Source: Condylostoma magnum
Lineage: Eukaryota; Ciliophora; Heterotrichea; Heterotrichida; Condylostomatidae
DNA: 64,000 nucleotides
Direction: 5' to 3'
NCBI GenBank assembly: GCA_920105805.1
Contig: CAKKTI010000061.1
Location: 1-64,000, forward strand
Positions within the stretch are counted from its first letter, which is position 1; every line of letters starts with the position of its first letter. The notes under the pieces are model-generated. The model had not been told where the DNA came from. It was given only the letters and a program-made list of their open reading frames with translations, and ran no database searches. Shown one piece after another: positions 24,390 through 36,124 of this stretch. The position numbers and the translations under genes were made by a program.

Positions 24390-26147
24390 CTAATCTTTCA
24401 GTTGACTCTCTAAAGACTTTTCCAAAGCTAAATCAATCAAAATTTGAATCTATTCAATATCAAGATCTGCACAAAATTAATGATGTTCAAAATAAAGTTA
24501 CCTAAAAGCCTTAAAAGAGTATTTTTATGCATCAGTGCCATTCAGTATATTGCTTTATTTCACATATTCGAGCCTTTTATTAAATTAAAATTCTTTCAAT
24601 ACTTGTTCTAAAATTTCCAAATTAATAAAGTTATATTTGCTCATTTAAATTTGATTTTTCTACCGTCATCTAGATTTTATTACTGGTTACCTTTCAATCT
24701 AATCATAAATTAACTTTTGAGCCTTTTAAAATAAAATTAAGGTAAACTACCTTTAAAAGCTTTACCATTTTCTTCATTCATTTTATATAAGCACAACTCT
24801 TTTTCTAAATGATAAAAACTAGTCTTTTATGAATTCATTTTTGTAGTTTGATTTAATGCATTTTATAAGTTTATCATTTGAGTACTCAATAATATTTAAT
24901 TTGTTATTATATAGCATAAATTTAAAACACAAATTGGCTCTAAGAAAACTTATGCTGGAATGTTATAGTTAAGCATACTGCTATTTAAAAGATCTCTGAA
25001 TAATTCTAGCCGAATTTTACTATTAAATATTCTAAAATATGTTTTATCGCTTATTAATTATGGTTTAATGCATTTTTGAGTAATATTTAACCATAAATAA
25101 AGCTGTAATTCAGTTTTTATGCTATTATATCTTTAATCTTTATAACGATTTTTATTTTTGTTCCTCTAATTTAGCTCTTTTAAGAGAATAATTTCTATTA
25201 AGGTACTAAATTGCCTTGAGCCTCTTCTGCTAATAAAATTATTACTTTCTATCACTCACATTACTAATATTTCATTACATCCTTTACGGTGATAATGATC
25301 CGCATTATTGCTTATTCTAGTATATAAAATTAGACTTTTTATCACTCATCACCTTCTATTTCTCCAGTTTTTTCAATTATATCCTCTAGCTTATCATTCT
25401 TCTTAGTTATATTTCTTCTTAGCTCATTTAATCTTACTTATTATTGTCTTGTTACACTACTAGCTTTACCTTTTATCTAAACTTAAATCTAACAGACCCA
25501 TAAGTATTCTATAAAGCATGAATAGTAAAATAATACCAATCATGTTGAAAAGTATTATCATGGTATTTGATCTCTATTTAATTACTTAAAAACTTCATTT
25601 TAGCCTAATCCGCCCCTGGCTTTTCAATTAAATCTGATACATACGTTTTAACTTTCCCTTGCTTCAGATTAAAACTAACAGTCAATGGAGCTTCCTTCCC
25701 CCTACAAAATATTTTTAAGTAAATATACTCACCTTAGTACATAAAAAGGGACATTTTCTTCTTCTCGCTTACTTATTTCACCCTTCTTTTGTTCCCTTTC
25801 TTAAACGCAACAATTTTAAACTTAGTAAGTTGATCTGAGAATTCTCTAGGCCTGGGAAGCTCCTCTAAGGTTTTTTCTATATCAAAATTTGCAGGAGAAT
25901 TGCTTATTGCTTCAATTCTACTAATTCTCTGATTTTCGAATCTAGTTATCATTGAAATTCTAGACGTTGATTGCGCTTCCTTCAATTATTACGGTGTTTT
26001 GCTTATTACATTCAAATCCTAAAAGCTTCCACCTGTCTTTTAGATCTGTACGGGGGATATGCATGTTGATCTAACTGAATTGATGTTAGGTGGTCTAGTT
26101 ATATTAGCTAGATCTAATTTTAATCTATGCGCATTTTGAAATTTCAT
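24390..26147 (-). CDS. Unknown protein with possible beta-sandwich and helical tail
   Basis: 585 residues, start MKFQNAHRLKLDLANITRPP. Residues ~1-130 are polar and Ser/Arg/Gln-rich. Residues ~135-240 have alternating beta character with conserved-looking motifs (GEYIYLKIFCRG, then FTIHALQNTYGSVRFKF), as in small beta-sandwich modules. The remaining ~340 are basic helices with an IQ-like segment ARIIQRSFKQQYAQLQ. UGA codes for Trp at QRMQWN, HKNWIT, NEQRKW-like and RWRQK positions. Ends LESQLKD before UAG 24390-24392. The layout suggests a ciliary or calmodulin-binding protein, but no family was recognised. Confidence 0.65.
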
Positions 26148-26209
26148 TGCAATTTTTACAAATATAAACAACTCAGAATTACTTTATACCAAATAATAAT
26201 AAATATTCC

Positions 26210-27106
26210 ATGTTTTTTGCTAAGAGCTTTAAGAACCGTATAACATCAGCTTTGCCAGTTCTGATAGTAGTAGGGATTTACTCATTGATTTATTATTGCT
26301 TTTTATTCGGATTTATGTCAAAGGTGGAACTTAGCTCGAACTTAATGCTCTTGTATATCTTTTTCCACGTAATTTTGGTATTGAATGTCACATCGTATGT
26401 GAGGGTTATTATTACTAACCCGGGTGAAAATATACAGAATTTTCCAGTATGGGCGGAGCCGTATACACTTAATATAGATTTTCCTATAGAAAAGGTGCAG
26501 AAGAATTAGGTTACAGTGACTTTCTGCAAGCAATGCTAAAAATACAGACCAGCTCGATCCCATCACTGTAGAATTTGCTAAAAATGCATTTTAGGCATGG
26601 ATCATCACTGTCCTTGGGTAGGAAACTGCGTGGGAGTAAAAAATCACAGATACTTTGCCTAATTTCTGTACTATTCTACTCTAAATTGCTCTCTAGCAGG
26701 TTCATTGAACTGTTAGTTAGCATTAGAAAGTGAGTTTGAGGACTATATTTTGGTTATTGGATGGTATGCTGGTTGGATAACAGCTGCTGCTATAATAACC
26801 TTAGCCACTGTTCATATCTGGATGTTGATGTCTAACAGGAAGACATTAGAGTCTAAGTTTTTGATGGAGAGCAATCCATTCGATATAGGAACCTGGGAAA
26901 ATCTACAGTAACATGGCTTTGTATCAATATTACATATATTTTTGCCAATATCAGCTGAGGGAAGCGATGGGCTTATTTATCCTTGTAAGGTCAGAAAATA
27001 GGATGGGGAAGTTGTCTTTTATGATAATAAAGCGTTATGGGTTGAAAGTGAGGATGAGGAGGAAAAGCAAGTTGAGATTTTGGATGACAGTGAAAAGGAG
27101 GTTTAG
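26210..27106 (+). CDS. DHHC-type palmitoyltransferase (zDHHC)
   Basis: 298 residues. Two membrane segments (~10-60), the DHHC cysteine-rich domain (CKQCQKYRPARSHHC, then CILGMDHHCPWVGNCVG), then two more membrane segments (~165-215), and an acidic cytoplasmic tail. The His-His-Cys of DHHC is the acyl-transfer site; NPF near residue 230 takes the place of the TTxE region. It S-palmitoylates proteins at Golgi or plasma membrane; possible clients in this window include the MGCC, MGCQ and MGFC proteins (inference only). The stop is UAG 27104-27106; the channel gene starts 35 bp on. Confidence 0.93.
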
Positions 27107-27141
27107 TTTTGTATTGTTTTAATTTTAAAGTTGTAATTTTA

Positions 27142-30100
27142 ATGGAAAATAAGCTGAGAATGATTACTCCAATTAATGCAGACACAACATTTCATAATTT
27201 GAATACTTCTAACTCTGTTCATCTATAAAGCCCGTGCTTAAGCAGTAAATTAAATTATTGGTTAGAAGCAGATAACTAGATTATTGAAAGGTTGTAATAG
27301 GAGTATCTATACTTAGAGTCTTCTCCTGTAGATTACTAAAATTTATAGGATATTGTATCAGTTACAATTCTAACACCTTTGGAGGAAGCAGAGTTATACC
27401 CTGAGAAAAGCTAATACTAAAAAGCCGTAAAATCTTATCTACGTATATCAGCTGTATTACGAATGATTTGTAGTAGAGTAATACAATACTCCTGATTCGA
27501 AGGATTTATTATACTCATAATTCTCACAAATACTATAGTTTTGGCTATGGAAGACCCAACTAATGACTAATAGGACAGTACTTTTTAAACTCTAGATAAA
27601 GCTTTTCTTTACATATACACCATTGAAGCTATTTTGAAAATATGCGGCCTTGGGTTGATTTTCCAAAGAAATTCTTATCTAAAAAACCCGTGGAATATAC
27701 TAGATTTTGTTATTGTAATAACAGCGTGAATGGAGCAATTATTCAAAAACGGAGTCAACCTATCAGCCCTTAGGGCTCTTCGAATTCTAAGACCCTTACG
27801 CTCAATTTCTTCTATACAAGGTATGCGTGTTATATTCTAAGTACTTATAGCTTCAATAGGCCCTTTGATAAGTACTTTAATCATCCTTTTGTTCTTTTTC
27901 CTAATTTTTGCAATTGCAGGGCTTTAACTATGAATGGGACTGCTAAAATTCCATTGTTTATCATTAGAAACAGGGTATATAGATTAAGATGATATCTGTG
28001 GATATAGATAATGTCCAGATTTATACGAATGTGTGAAAGGAATAGATAATCCTAATCATGGAGCCACAAGTTTTGATAATATTCTACTTTCATTATTAGT
28101 AGTTTTTTAATCTGTCACTTTAGAAGGATGAACCCACATAATGATAAATGTACAGAAATCTTTCTCCCCATTTAGTGCCTTTTATTTTATTCCTCTGATG
28201 TTTATGGGCTCCTTTTTCTTCTTGAATTTAACCTTAGCTGTAATTAAAATGAAGTTTACAGCTATAATGGATAAAATAGAGAGTTAATAAGATGAAGAGG
28301 CAATAGATTATACAGAGTTAGATAAATTAGCTGATTTAAAGGTTTTTAGGGATAAATTTGCTTTCAAGGTTTAATTAAAAGATGATGCTGCATAATGTAC
28401 TGAGAGTGATTAATCAGTATCTAGAAAAAATTGTGATTTTGACCAAATCAGCAGTATATATGATTCCTTTGAGCTGGAATAGATGCAAGTTGAAAATGTT
28501 ATCGATATACATAATATAACTTATAAAAGCAGCAATGATATTATACATTTAGAAAGTGGAAGCAAGTTTATTAACTCACTTACTGTTAATAACTTTTCTG
28601 AAGATGTAAGTCCACTTTAAAGTGAATTTGATAGAAATCCCTTGTATTAAGATGATTTTGAGGAGGAGGAGCTGATTTGTAGTAGTTAGAAGTAAGTTAG
28701 TGATAAGGTTGAAATGCTAGGAGGGAAAATGACAATAAGACCTAGTTTATTTATTAAATTAATTAATGATTGTAACACTGCTAAGGAAGTTATTGAGCAG
28801 ATTAAAAGAAATGAAATTGTTTAAGTCAGAATTTATATAGATGAATAAAAACTGCAGTTTTAAGATAATTGCGAGTTTATTGATGATATACAGTAAAATA
28901 GTTTAATAGATTAGATGGAACTTACTTCTCATGAACTATATGCTAAATTTAATATGCTGTGTTTTAAGCATAGCAGAAAAGTAGCGTATAGTAAGGTAAT
29001 TTTTAAGGTTAAATAGAGTGGTTTGAATGAATTCTCAGATTGCTAGCTCGAATATATAGAAAATGATTACTACAAAAGTACTTTATAAATGGATTATATG
29101 CTTTGAGGAAGGTACTAAACTCTAAATAAGTTAAAATACATAATCTTTAATTTAGTTGAACATCGATTTTTTAACTGGACTCTTACTATTTTTGTACTAG
29201 CCAATACATTTATCTTATCCTTAGATCATTACGGCATCTCAGATACAATGTCTAATATTCTATACAATTTCAATTTTACCTTTACAATCGTATTTATAAT
29301 AGAAATGATACTAAAACTGATTGGATTAGGATTTAGAAGATATTGTAAAGATCCGATGAATATCTTTGATGGAATTATAGTAATTTTAAGTCTTTTTGAA
29401 TTAGCTTTGTTCAGAGATTCTAATTCTGCCATATCTGCATTTAGAACCATAAGGATTTTAAGAGTGGCAAGGTTATTTAGGTATATGGAGTATATGAGCT
29501 ACCTGATAAAAGTTATAACATCTGTTATATCTAAATCAGTATATCTAGCCTTATTACTACTACTTTTTACAATGATTTTTGCTTTATTAGGAATGCAAAT
29601 TTTTGGAGGTAAATTTGATTTTGAAGATGGAAGACCTAGAGGTCATTTTGATTCCTTTCACTGGGCATTTGTCACAATTTTTCAAGTTTTGACTTTAGAA
29701 AATTGGTAACAGGTACTTTACGATTCAATTAGGTCGGACATTGGATTCTTTTCAGTTATATTTCTAATATTCTGGATTTTCTTAGGTAATTTTATATTAC
29801 TTAACTTATTCCTGGCTATTTTATTAGATAGTTTCTCTGGAAATTAAGTATAGGATGAGGAAAGTGATGCAAGTGTGATTGAAATCGATAAAAAAGTGAG
29901 TAATTTTATATCAAATTTCAAAGGATCTAAAGCATAATAGAAACGTAAGCAAATTGAGTTATTTTTTAAAGATTTGAACAGTAAGGATTTTGATATTACT
30001 CTATAAAAAACATAAACTAACGCACTGAGCCTTAGATAATCAAAATGCTATAAATCACTCTGAGTTTTTGGTATAAACAACAGAGTTAGAGTTCTGTGCT

Positions 30101-32319
30101 TTAAAATTCAGTAAAGTTCAAAATTTGATAATTTTATTCTTTTTGTGATCATTCTAAGCAGCTTGAAGTTAGTCTACGACACATATTTAATCAACGAGGA
30201 CTAAGACTCAGATCAGTTAGAGACATCATTAATATTTGATATTGTATTTACTATTATATTTACATTAGAACTAATAATAAAAGTAATAGCAAAAGGATTT
30301 GCCCTGGATAAAACTTCGTATTTAAGAGATTCATGGAACATACTAGATTTTATAATAGTCATCTTTTCTCTAGCTGAACTAATATTCTCAGGGTCGAATC
30401 TCTCAATAATAAAAGTTCTAAGACTTCTCCGTACTTTAAGACCGCTAAGATTCATTACTCATAACGTTTCTATGAAAATAGTAGTCAACTCCCTACTTGA
30501 ATCTATAAAGGGAATAATGAACGTTGGGGTTGTAGTTTTGATAGTTTGATTAATGTTTGGTATATTAGGAGTATCATTATTCTCCGGTAAGTTTTACTCT
30601 TGTTCTAATGAATCCCTAAAAACAAAATCTCAATGCGAGGATTTAGGATATGATTGGTAAAATGCAGATTCCAATTTTGATAATATTCTTGAAGCAATGA
30701 TAACCTTATTCATTGTTAGCTCGTTGGAGGGATGGCCTGATATAATGTACTAAGCAGTAGATGCTGTAGGGGTAGATTAAGCCCCGTAAAAGGATTATAA
30801 CCCTCTTGCTGCTTATTATTTCATACTGTTTGTATTAATCGGGTCATTTTTCTTTCTAAACTTGTTCATTGGAGTCATTTTTGATAAATTTAATGAGGAA
30901 AAGCATAATGAGACTTCTATTTCCCTACTGTTTTTGTCTAATAAGTAAAAATTATGGGTTGAAATGCAGAAATTGATTGTAGCGTCAAAACCTGCTAGAG
31001 AGGTTATTTTAGATTAAAGTAGGTTTAGACTAGCCTTTTATTAGTTTGCACATTCAACTAAATTTGAGATTTTCATTATGACGTGTATTGTTCTCAATAT
31101 GGTTCAGATGGCTATTATTTATGATGAAGCTACAGAAGATTATATATATGCTTTGGAAGTAATTAATGGTATATTCACTGTCATTTTTATATTCGAAGTT
31201 ATAGTTAAATAAATAGGACTAGGATTTAAGGGTTATTTTAGGGAAAACTGGAACAGATTCGACTTCTTTGTAGTAGCAGCATCAGTGACAGAATATATAC
31301 TGTCCTACTTCTCCGGCTCCTAAATGAAATTTTTAAGAGTTGGTCCCCAATTGGCCCGAGTAATTCGAGTTATGAGAGTAACTCGAATACTTAGATTAGT
31401 TAAGTCCTTTAGAGACATTCAATCCTTAATAAGAAGCATTACTTTTGCCTTACCAAGCATGCTAAACGTAGTATCTCTACTGCTCTTGATATTTTTTATA
31501 TACAGCATTCTAGGAGTATTCATGTTCAACTAAATAAAGCAAGGAAAAGTAATAGACGAATATACTAATTTTCATAATTTCCACACAGCTTTGATTACCT
31601 TAATAAGAGCATCGACTGGTGAGGAGTGAAATGTGATGATGTATGACTGTTACACGGGATTTGAGACCTATATATTCTTTACTTCCTTCATACTAATAAC
31701 AACTCTTGTGTTCCTGAATATGTTTATAATGATAATTCTACAGGATTTTGATGAGCACTTTGAGAACCCTCAGAGTCCAATAGAAATATTTGACTTACAT
31801 ATAAAAAGATTTAAAGAAGTCTGAGCTTAAATGACAAAACTGTATGCAGGGTATAAGATAAGTGCTTGAAATATACCGGATCTGATGTACTAACTAGGCC
31901 CTCCATTAGGCTCAACTGAGTCAAGCTCAAAGCATGATATTTTAGTATAGCTATCAGCTTTGCACCCTAATATAGACCCAGAGGGCTTTATTTACTATAA
32001 TGATTTACTTTTTACACTATACCAAAGGCTTTACGGTAATTTCAGGTATAAAAGTATACAGACAATAGGTAAGATTATAATGGCTGAGGAGCGAGTTACA
32101 TAAAGAAAACTGAGATAAATTCGTTAGAACTAGAAAAGTAATGAGAAAACATTATAAAACACTGTGATTTCTAATGTTTTTGGAAGTCCATTAATAGGAA
32201 TCGCTTTAGTCAGGAAGGTATTTAATGGATGAAAGCAACTGAAATATAATAAATAATTAGGAATTAGTTAAAGCTACATTTGTAGTGATAACAATTAAAA
32301 CATCTCTAAAAGTGATTGA
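27142..32319 (+). CDS. Four-domain voltage-gated calcium channel alpha-1 subunit
   Basis: 1725 residues, no introns. Four homologous six-helix domains with S4 segments of regularly spaced Arg ([13 protein letters not shown] in [15 protein letters not shown] in [15 protein letters not shown] in [17 protein letters not shown] in IV). Selectivity-filter acids read E-E-E-E: TLEGW, TLENW, SLEGW and GEEW, which marks a calcium rather than a sodium channel. The C-terminus carries an IQ-like helix ([13 protein letters not shown]) for calmodulin. In ciliates such channels sit in the ciliary membrane and drive calcium-dependent reversal of the beat. Filter Trp in domains I and IV are UGA. The end is UGA 32317-32319, with UAA 32296-32298 also possible. 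Confidence 0.95.
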
Positions 32320-32320
32320 A

Positions 32321-32641
32321 TTATAATCTAGTATTAATAAAAATTCTTCCAATTCTATTAAGTTTTGGCTTGAAGCAATATGCTAGTCTTCTTTCCGTCT
32401 TATACGAAGGTAACCCTCTTGCAGTATAATAATTGTTATATACATATTCATTTAGTTTTTCACTAGGAGTTTGCAGTAGTTTTGACAAGCTTTCTCTGCT
32501 CTTCTTCAGGTTACTTTTAGAGTCAATATCAATTCTCCTATGTCTGAATCTTTAAAGCGAGTTAACCCTACTGAGGTTACTTCTCTATGTATTTAGATGC
32601 CTTTTTATAAATTAGAATCTATGCTGCTTATTTTGTTCCAT
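32321..32641 (-). CDS. Small basic protein, unknown
   Basis: 106 residues, starting MEQNKQHRFQFIKRHLN. Basic (many Arg and Lys), with SLSKLLQTPSEKLNEYVY and RLAYCFKPKLNRIGRIF. No signal peptide or membrane segment; no family recognised. ATG lies 16 bp after the NDUFS5 stop on the same strand. Its UAA (32321-32323) is 1 bp from the UGA stop of the convergent calcium-channel gene. Confidence 0.6.
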
Positions 32642-32657
32642 AATACTAATAACTAAT

Positions 32658-32948
32658 CTATTTAAAATACTCATCTGGATTTTCAGGGAGTTTCACTGGC
32701 TCGAAGCTATCAGTTAATTCGTTGTATTAAGGGACTGCTAATACCTTTCATTTGTGCATTTCCTTTACTACTTAAAAGCCAAGTCTATTTTGCTTGCCTC
32801 TGTAAAAGCATTCGTAGTAATCTTCAAAATGATCACCACACATTATATGAGGTTTAAGTTCACTTTGGTAGCATTATTGAAATCTTTACCAGAATGGTTA
32901 GCAGTGATGCACTCCTCCGCTAGTGGATAGGCCTGTTGTAGTGGACAT
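32658..32948 (-). CDS. NDUFS5: NDUFS5-like subunit of mitochondrial complex I (CHCH protein)
   Basis: 96 residues from MSTTTGLSTSG; an upstream in-frame ATG at 33006-33008 would add 20. The fold is marked by Cys spacing C-x9-C (CQPFWQRFQQC) and C-x(9)-C (CGDHFEDYYEC), the twin CX9C signature of NDUFS5, with the usual size (~106 aa). Such proteins are imported and oxidised through Mia40 and sit on the intermembrane-space side of complex I. UGA codes for Trp in MHKWKV. Ends PDEYFK before UAG 32658-32660. Confidence 0.78.
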
Positions 32949-33279
32949 TTTTGTTTTACAAAAGTGTTTTATAGAGATGCAGTCTTGGAATTGTATATTG
33001 GTCAACATGGTTTTGTATATTAATACTAATGGGTGTTTAAGAAATCTTTTAGTATGAGACTTGTTTAAGGTAAAATTAATATATAGGATTAAGCAATAGA
33101 GTAGGTAATATTTTACATTACATTATAGGGATTTATAGCCAAAATATATAAAATAACGACTTGTACTACATTCTAAAGATAAATATATTCCTGGCTTCAA
33201 TACCAAAAGTTATAAAATTTAATTTCAATCTAAATTTGTAAACTAAATTTTCGCAAAAAAAACGAATATATTGTAAGAA
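32949..33279. other. Intergenic region between divergent genes
   Basis: About 330 bp between NDUFS5 and the four-helix membrane gene. AT-rich, no motif recognised; it presumably holds both promoters. A slightly longer NDUFS5 N-terminus (start 33008) would take up 60 bp of it. Confidence 0.5.
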
Positions 33280-33750
33280 ATGTAAGAAAAATTCTAAAAT
33301 TCCACAAAATTAATACCTCCTTTGATCTCTACGATAAATTTATTCGAATTAGTAATACTAGGAATCTCTACAATATGTTTACCAAATATAAACTACGATT
33401 GCTAAGAATCTCCTATTAGTGATTTTTTATGTGTTTACTTATGCTTTTGTGTTACTCATCTGTTGGCATCAGCAATCTTTGAATTCTATAGTAAAATTTC
33501 TAATACTGAATGCCCTATGAATATTTTCGGACTTTGTAATGTAAGCTTATGCTCTATTATGCTGAGTATTATTCTAATTGGCCACTATCAAATTTTTATA
33601 AAGGGTATAGGCTGTTGGCACTCTAAAGAATTTCTAACAGCTTCTTCTATATTGTTAGTCAGTGACCTAGGAGTTTTGAGTAGTTTGATAATAGTAGGAC
33701 TGTACTATATAAGATTCACTAAGGAAAAGGGCCAATATGATTTAGTTTAG
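33280..33750 (+). CDS. Small four-helix membrane protein
   Basis: 156 residues, start MQEKFQNSTKLIPPLIST. Hydrophobic segments at ~15-32, ~52-70 (DFLCVYLCFCVTHLL), ~93-110 (SIMLSIILIGHYQIFI) and ~127-147 (LGVLSSLIIVGLYYI). Cys-rich (10 Cys) between segments, which suggests disulphides in a MARVEL/tetraspan-like fold, but the family is not certain. The first six residues contain two UAR-Gln. Ends at UAG 33748-33750. Confidence 0.65.
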
Positions 33751-33853
33751 ATAAATAATTAAAAGGTTGTTTTGTATTTATTCCGCGTTAAAGCCAGGGT
33801 AAATTATTGTGTATTATCAGGATTTAATATAATTTAAAATGTAATAGGTTTAA

Positions 33854-34228
33854 ATGACCCCATAATAAAATCCTTATGCACAGCTAGAGAGTGTATAAAA
33901 TGACTATATAGCAGAAGGATAAGTAATTTCCCCTCAAGACCCATAACAACTGCCATACTACCCTAATACAAATCCCCACATGAATCCATGTTTTATAGTT
34001 TGAACAAATCACCCTTAACAGATACACTGTCCATTCTGTTAATAAGAAGGAGTTACTATAGTAGTACATCAAAACAATCTAATAACCTGGCTGAGTTGTT
34101 TAGGACTTAGTTGCTTTGGATTAAACTGCGGGTGTTGTTTAATTCCATTTTTTATAAAAGAGTGCAAAGATGCAGAACATTCATGCCAGCATTGCGGTAA
34201 TATAGTAGGAATAAAGAAAATAGTTTAG
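33854..34228 (+). CDS. LITAF-domain protein
   Basis: 124 residues. Pro/Gln-rich N-terminus (~1-60), then a LITAF zinc domain: CPFC near residue 72, a hydrophobic membrane-dipping segment between (WLSCLGLSCFGLNCGCC), and CQHCGNIVG at the end. LITAF proteins bind zinc and insert a monotopic helix into late-endosome membranes. UGA encodes Trp in FIVWTN. UAG 34226-34228 is the likely stop; it follows the domain by four residues, and the next UAA would collide with the end of the opposing gene at 34237. Confidence 0.85.
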
Positions 34229-34236
34229 AAAAATTA

Positions 34237-36072
34237 CTAAAAATCATAAGGATTGAACGGCTTTTTAAGTGATTCTCTTCTATCTTCATTTTTAGGCTTC
34301 TTTTTGAAAAAGTTTGTAAAGAATTTCTGCTTTTATTTGGGAGTAGAGTTAGAGGATGATATACTCAAGCTTTACTTATCTTCTTCCTTTGTTACTTTAG
34401 CAGTCTCCCATGTCTTTTTTACATTATCAGGTACAGGTTGCTGCTCAGCACTTATTCCCCTTATAATCTACTAACTTTTAGAAGCTCTTATTCCTCTAGT
34501 CTTATTATGCCTTGCTTTTCTAATCAACGATTTTCCTTCTTGAAGCTTCTTTTCATCTGGATTATCTGCAAATGCTATACTGGATAACCCAATTTTGGAC
34601 ATTAGTCTTCCCCATACATTAAACAGGTTTAATAGCACAAATACGATAATGATAAGTGGAAAGTACACTTGAAATTGGTCTCCAAATACAGGCACTAGGT
34701 TTATGTTTCCGACAACTTTATTAAATTGTGTTCCTTCTACTTATATAAATTTCAGAAAATTAAAGCAAAGGGCTGGTATTAATTTATCAATTAAAGCTGC
34801 ACTCCAAAGCATATTACTAGGGTCTGTCTAATTTTTGTTGAAAAGCCCGTATTTCCCTGGAAGCTTTAAGCTAAATACTGGAATATACACACATACTATC
34901 AAGTAAAAGAAGGGAATGTACGCTAACAACTGTGTCCCTACAATTCCGTGTGAATCATCAAAAAACAGGGGAAACACACCTATAGGAAAATCTGTAAAAA
35001 GAGAAGCTTCCCCTATGACTATAAGCACACTGGCCAAAGTAAGCAAAACAGCTAGAATTCTCACCAATACAGGTTAAAATCTTGTATACCACAACCACTG
35101 GGTAACCTCTCTTAACCTTTTCATCCTTCCTTACTTCTCAGGCCATAACTCCGACACTATCCTCTTATCAGGGTTATTATAATTAGCTATAACATCCTCC
35201 ATTACAATAGTAGCATCCCTATGCGAGTTCCACCTGCTCCTAGATCGTATATACTCATATTTCGCCCTTTTTATCTACATATGCAACTCTACAATACCCT
35301 TTAAATTAACTGATTTTATAGCTACACTTTACCTACTGCCATACTTCACCATGTCTTCCGGACATAATTCCAGCACTTACTCTGTATATTACTTTAACTC
35401 AGACGGTGCTTTCTCATTGAACACTGTAGCTCTTCGACACAAATCAGTTAAAGCGTATTTAGAGTCAATCGCCTGTTCATTTAAGTCCGCGGCCTTGCAA
35501 TAACACTCATTTATTCACACTTACAAATTACCTCTGAGTCACAGTCGCTTGGGAATTGTGACTAATCCGTAGCCCAGAAGCAAAATTATAACAAAAAGCC
35601 CCCAGCAATTACCCGCTGCTACCATAAAAGCTGGAAGATTTGAAGGTTCTAATTTCTACACTGCCAGTAGATAAATCAGAAAGGCTAGGCCCATTATAGC
35701 AAAGGCTGCAAGCATCTTTATACGCTTCATCACTGCAAATTTGCACTTTTTAAGGAATGTGAAATCTCCTGAAAGAATGTATTCTTGTGTTAAGGGAAGC
35801 ACAAATCAGCAAAAGGAAAATACAGTTCAGTATACTATATACCAGGAGTACTCCAGGAATGATTTTTAGTCACTTATGTCTTTTGTGCTGTCGTCTATTG
35901 CCAGAGCTATGTCGTAGGGCAGGAGGACTAAAATTACAAAGCCTAGGTACCATCCAATACATGATAGTATGTTTATTCAAAGAGGAGTTGATTTAGTGGG
36001 GTAGCGGAATAGAAAGATTACTGTGAAGATAAAAACCACTATTAGAGCTATCAAGGTAAACCAGTTGATCAT
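34237..36072 (-). CDS. LMBRD2: LMBR1/LMBD2-family membrane protein
   Basis: 611 residues with about nine membrane segments in two groups separated by a ~200-residue charged region, as in LMBRD2: TLIALIVVFIFTVIFLF at the start, WGLFVIILLLGYGLV before the central loop, then LAVLLTLASVLIVIGEASLF, PFFYLIVCVYIPVFSL and PLIIIVFVLLNLFNVW. Human LMBRD2 is ~695 aa and linked to GPCR signalling. The Ser/Lys-rich tail continues through a UAG-UAG pair (34468-34473) read as Gln-Gln and ends KPFNPYDF before UAG-UAA (34234-34239). UGA-Trp appears in membrane helices (PLWINI, VYWTVF, SFCWFV). Confidence 0.9.
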
Positions 36073-36124
36073 TTTTATCGCCAGGAAGGAGAAATAATTT
36101 TATATAGCAGAATCCTAACAATTA

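Noticed and set aside
32321-33008. NDUFS5 and the 106-residue protein as one gene with an intron
   Set aside because: The second protein has its own ATG in another frame 16 bp after the NDUFS5 UAG; no 15-16-nt GT-AG intron that would join them was seen.
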